Below the pieces are notes generated by a model that did not search any database, was not told the DNA's origin, and saw nothing but the letters and a program-made list of their open reading frames with translations. Position numbers and translations under genes: made by a program. Of a stretch of 64,000 nucleotides of DNA, positions 36,501-42,500 are shown piece after piece (the first letter of the stretch is position 1; each line of letters starts with the position of its first letter). The stretch is from Nectonema munidae (Eukaryota > Nematomorpha > Nectonematoida > Nectonematidae), in contig JAUIRK010001057.1 of NCBI GenBank assembly GCA_030549495.1, forward strand, positions 558,001 to 622,000. Direction: 5' to 3'.

Positions 36501-39500
36501 ATATTAAGTCAAGTTGAATTTTATTTATTAATAACAAAACAATCTAATTCATTGTTTACAATTTTTCGAATTCACTTTATTCAATTTTTATTTCCTAAGT
36601 ATATATTTAAAATTTGCGGATAAAATACATTGAGTACGTATTCGGAGTAAGTGCAGAAGGACATGTAGTGCGAGGGTTAAATATTTTTTATACTGGCAAT
36701 AATTTTTGATTAAAGCGATCATTGCCGACCATGTAAAGTTTTTTGAATGAAAAAATCAGTTTATCACAAAGAATTTAGATGTTATTGTTAAAAAGCTACC
36801 TAGTAATTGAAGATACTTTTATCCCGTGTTAATTTTTAAGGATAAAAACTTGACTTGCACTACTGATGGCGATGCTAAGAAGAATAACGAAGAACAAAAT
36901 AGTGATAACGCTAACGAAAAGGAATCCCTGGATGAAGATGAGGGCGAGGAAGAAAATTATATCAAAAAGTATTCTGAAAATCCTCTCTTGAAAAATATCA
37001 CTGACTACCTTGTTGATGAAGGTAACCTTTAGTCTTTCCCAATATCAAATCAGCTTAATAGCGTATATATAGCTCGGCGAAAGATTTTTAGACTCTATTT
37101 TTTCAAATTAAATAGTTTTACCGTTAACATTTGTGTAAAGAATTTCGTATTTTAAAATTAACTCAATCTACAAGTTTGTGTAACTTTTTTCGAACAGACT
37201 TATAAATTAAAAAAAAAGTTCCCCAATAGCATGCGCGAACACACTCAATGTTAGAGCCGGAGACATATTTTTTAATCCAAAAAATTGCACACCGAAACAA
37301 TTCATTTCAACCGAACTCTAGTCAAGTTTGTGGAGTCGGAAAATACTTTACGACTCCGACTCCACTTATTTATATTTTTCGATTCCGACTCCCCCTATTT
37401 GTAATTTTGCAACTGCAAATCCATTTGTGTATATTTTCTCTTTCAAATATTATAAATCTTTTCTCCCAAATTATGCAGAATTGCTTTAAAAACATCAATT
37501 ATAAATTACTGACCTACTAGTTAATTTTCAATCTATAACTAATACTGTGATGACACAGTATCTTACTGTGTCATCTTTAGGTCTTCTTACATTGTTTTCA
37601 ATAAGATTTGTAAATTATTGCCTATATCCCTTTAATCGAATTCAAAACAATAGCATTCAAAAACAAATTTCATCCAAAGTTATTATTTCAAAAGTATATG
37701 CTTTAAAATTTTATTCCAAAAACTTTCTCTTAAACTAAGCCTTGTTCCAACAAGCTATTTGTATAATAAAAAACCTTGTTCTTTATTATTGAGTTTTTTT
37801 AGCCTTTTTCTATGAGTTGCAAAACCACAGCTTTAGACTAAAATGATAAACATTTTTATGTGGCGTTTTTGCAACGTTTGGGCACTAAAGAAAATGTCTA
37901 TGAATTCATTTTTCAATCCTACAATTATGAATATAACTATTTTTAAATTGGAGTGGAAATAATTATTGCGCCTCAAGCGACTCTAACTCTACAACGCCGC
38001 CTTTAATAACAAGACATGTTTAATTTGACTGTACCTCTTCTCTTTAAGGTAATGCTGAAGAAGAAGAGTTGCTGATGTCAAATACGGAGTCTGTTCTTGA
38101 GCGAGACGATTCTTTATGCAAAGTATTTTTAATTTTTTTATGGATGTGACAGAATTTCCACGTTTCCCCATATTTCTTTTTGCTTCCACCTTAGGTTTTG
38201 GATCGCCATCTCTTATATCTTCGTATCGTGCATTCCTTGGACTACTACAATGCAAGTGAGTATCCCAATGAAGATGACATGCCAAACAAATGTGGAATAA
38301 TTCATTGCAGAGGAGCTAATCCACCTGAAAAAATTTCAATTAAAGAAGGTATAATTTTGAATGCTTTTTTTCCCAATTATAATTATTTAAAAGTTTATAA
38401 AAAATATTTACATGTTCAAGATTTTTAGAAATGCGTTTAAACATATACACTAGAGTAAAAGATTTATGAAGATTGGTTGACTTGTTTTGGCGACACTCTA
38501 TTTCGCTATTTTCCTTTCTTTTATATTTTTGATGATTGCATAATAAGCAATCCTCTTTATTTATCATGTGTTTCCCTAGGAAGATAGCGAATCCTACTCT
38601 TTCCTGAATATTTTTATCGATTAGTCAGCCCAGTTAAATCAGCGTCCGCAAAGAAGTATACGAAGATCAATAGATGTATTAAAACCGCATATAAAATTCC
38701 TATCATCAATGGATGCATTTAATAGTTTATCATTCGCAATGATACAAATAACAACTTTGGCACTGATTTCGAAAAATATAGATTCTATCTGCGAAAATGA
38801 ATCTAAAAGTCAGTTAAAATATAACATAGCGTTTCCAGGGTTTAAAAAATAATATATTAAAATAAACTTTGAAGAATATAATACGTACTTTCTTTGTAAA
38901 TTCAAGATGCACTGATGGGTAATTTATAACTCTGCTTTTCACACACGCGAGCTGTTATTACATCCTCCAATATTTAATTCCATTGTAGTGAATGAATGGA
39001 TCTCTACCTTTCAATCTCGCGTCAAGGCTTTCATTTCAAATCCTGATCGAATCACAGAGGAAGAAGCAAAAGAGCTGGGAATGCGCGATGTTGAAGCCGA
39101 AGTCAACAAATTCATCGAATCGAACTGCGTCGAAATCAGTAAAGACAAGTGGCTCTGTCCTTTGAGCAATAAAAAGTTCAAGGCACCGGAATTCGTGAAA
39201 AAGCACATCTTCAATAAATTTGCTGAAAAAGTGGACGAAGTTAAGAAAGAGGTGCGTTGCCTTTTCAAATCTTGTTTTCTTTTTATCCTCGTTTCCTTCT
39301 ACTTTCAGGCTCAATACTTTAATAACTACGTTAATGATCCGAAGCGCCCCCGTTTGCCAGAGTATCCTAAACAAGCACCGAGGCCAATCAATCCTCAAAT
39401 GGCGCCACCTATGCCATACGCATCTTCTTTTAGGCACGCTCAAGGTTTCATTCGTATTCTTACCCTTTCTATTATATTGAATATTGGCTTGCTGTTAAGA

Positions 39501-42500
39501 GATTTACCCTAAATATCACTCTTTGTATCAGGAGCGCACATCCTCAAAATTTGTGGGGGCGAACTTTTTTTTTATAATTTTAAAATTATTATAAAAGAAT
39601 TTTTGTACAATGAACACACCACTATTATTACCCGACATTATACTTGCGCTGTAAGCTCCCAATCCCACCACAACTGCACAGATTTTATGAAGTCACCTTG
39701 TTTTTAATTCTGATTGCATCAACCTTCTAACTCAGTGGTTTTCGAACTGGAGTCCGCGTGCCGCAAAGAAGTTCCATGGGGATCGAGAAGGGGACATTGA
39801 GTGAATTGTTTTTTTTTGCAAAATATTAGATTTATTTACGATTTTTGGCAATAAATCACATTTAAAAAGAATAAATAAGTTAGTCCTTGAATTGAGTACT
39901 ATTTTTTAATTTTATTGCTGTTCATGCCTAATTTGTAAATGTGCATTTTTCTGAATGGCTAAAAAAAATGAAATAAGACGGCACACTTGAAATTTCGTTT
40001 TACTGCTTTAACGTCTGGTGGGGAAGAGGAACCTAAGTAAGAGAACAAAGTGATATTTTTTTACCGCACATGGTATTAAGTCGGAATCTGGCTAAGTAAA
40101 AATCTCCAGATGTAATTGGTACCCAGTGCGCCGAGCCATAAAACCATACTCGATGAGTTGAAAAATGTTTTCAATGAAGTTATTAACAGTGTATTTCATT
40201 AAAGCGAATGCTTCACATTTTGTTTGTTTTCCATTTGGAAAACTCTTGCTGCACTCAAACGTGAGGTGGCTTTCCAAAGGAAAAATTTCCAAGCTATACT
40301 ATGGAAAGAAATCCAGCAATTTCTGGAAGACAATAAACATGCATGTAGAATTCTGATGCCCGTTGTTGTATATTTATATTATTTTTATTGAACATATTTG
40401 AATATATGATTTCCATTAACCTTGCGCTGCGAGGAAAAGAGATCAGAGTATTGCATTGTATCAAAAAAATGACAGCTTTTGAAATGAACCTGAGATAATT
40501 GCATTCTTTGACAGGAAAAATTGTGCTCGATTTTCGAACATATTTGTTGACATTAAAAATGTCCTGGAGGCCATAAAACACCGGGTAGCATGTCAAGAAA
40601 TTTCTCTTTATTTTTTTAATCTAGAAAAATTTTAAAAAATACAATCAATTTAACAAAAACCCGTTTATAATCTCGATTAGTAATCTGGCCTTAGAAGACT
40701 TCTTAATTAAAGAACAATTCATTGATTTGGTTAATGATCGAGGAGGTGCAAAACATGTTTTTCTGAAATATTTCATAACCATTTTTCGATTGAGACGGGA
40801 GAGTCCTATGCTTACAAAGATTGCTCTGAAAGCTCGGATTCTATTTGCCACTACATATGAGTATGAACAAGCGTTTTCTATGCTACTTGTCATTGAAACC
40901 AAATCCCGAAACAGATTGGAAGTGAGTAATGATATGAGAGTTGCATTGGCCAAAACAGAGCTAGACAAAGCAGATGCCATCCGTCCCATTGAGATTTGGA
41001 TTGTTCAGACAATTTTTTAGTACAGTAGTTTATATGTTGATTTATTTTTTTTAAATGAGACCCCGAGCTATTAAAGAATTATAGTTAGACCGCTACGCCG
41101 AAAATTTTTAGAAAGTTTGTCAACAACTTTTCAATCTCAACAAGGGAACCAAATCATTCATATATGATAGATCTCTACTCATCAGATGTAATTAAGTCTT
41201 TATCCCTCCTTATTGCCATTGAACAGTTATTGAAACGGATGGTCACCGTCTATTGGTACAGTCTATAAGATATGCTATACTCTAACCAAATTAAGGTTTT
41301 ATGCCATGGCTAAAAATGATCTCTTTTGTTAATCTTTGGGGAGCTGAATTTTTGGTTGAACCGATTTTAAATTTGGTGTTCGAAAGTTAACCATGTCTGT
41401 CTTCTGACCTCATTTATCCTACAGCAGATTATTCGACAACCCCATATCCATATAAATATCTAAAAGATATTTCTCAGCCTCTCATCTCACTAATTGTCAA
41501 CAATCCTGGTTTATATCAATTGAATTGGTTGGGTGGATTGATTGCTCTGTACTGAAATGCATTGTTGCTTAAAATTAAATATTAAACTTTTTAGCAACGA
41601 AATGTTACCAAGCTCGATTAGTAACACAGAAAAACAAAGAATCATCTTACATAATCTTCATATTCTACCTACACATATATTCAGTCAGTAAAGTAAATTG
41701 TTTGAAAATTTATTTAGGATATGGGTCTATGAATTGACAAGTTTGTAGCGGTAAATTATAATTTGGCTTTTTAAAATAGAAATTGAAGGTTTAAAATTTT
41801 TGGAATAAATATTATGCAAACTTTAAATTTATATAAATTAGCTATTCTAATACCTAAGTTAAACTCTAAGAATTACATGAAAATGAAATTATTTGTACCA
41901 AGTTTTATTAACAAAAATTTTAAGAAAAGTGTAAAAATTTTGCCAACTATTCCAAGAAATCTTGATAAAAAGAACTAAAACATCAATAAAACGAATATCT
42001 AAGGATAAAGATGCAATATATTTAATTTCTAGAATAAAAGACTTGATTGTTTAAATTAGCCTCGTCGCCTATTTCAAATACGAGAAGGGGGGGGGGGGGC
42101 AAACTGATTTAAATGGGGCCGGTAATATAAAAAAGTGTATACATTGTATATGTTTCAGATGGGCAAAATAAATCCCAGAAGGCCTTGTTCCCTTGCCCCC
42201 TCCCTTTATCGACGGGCTTGGTTACCGTAATTAATAGGGATAAATATTTTAAGCCTTAAATTATAGAGTTCTTATATAGTTATGTGCTATATAAAATATT
42301 TGACTCGCTCAAAATGCACGCGTTCTTATTCAAATGACTGGCTACTTTACTGCCTCTGATCAAATATAGCTCAAATGTGCATTACTATAACAAAAAAGAA
42401 GTGGATGTTAATAAAAAATAGATTTTAAATATCCATTCTAAACCTTAAAATAAGAAAGTAATATTGAAAATGTAGACAAACAAGTCTAACAAATACTATA

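Larger units (their letters stand above)
31819..36840 (+). other. SRRT: ARS2 intron 13 (5.0 kb, longest)
   Basis: Contains a pogo-like remnant (about 32640-33376) and a piggyBac element (33642-36676). The remaining sequence is AT-rich. The 85-codon frame at 32145-32402 is not recognised and may be the left part of the pogo-like element. Confidence 0.75.

Noticed and set aside
39011-39443. Antisense frames of 85 and 135 codons
   Set aside because: Shadows of ARS2 exons 17 and 18, whose + strand reading is strongly conserved.
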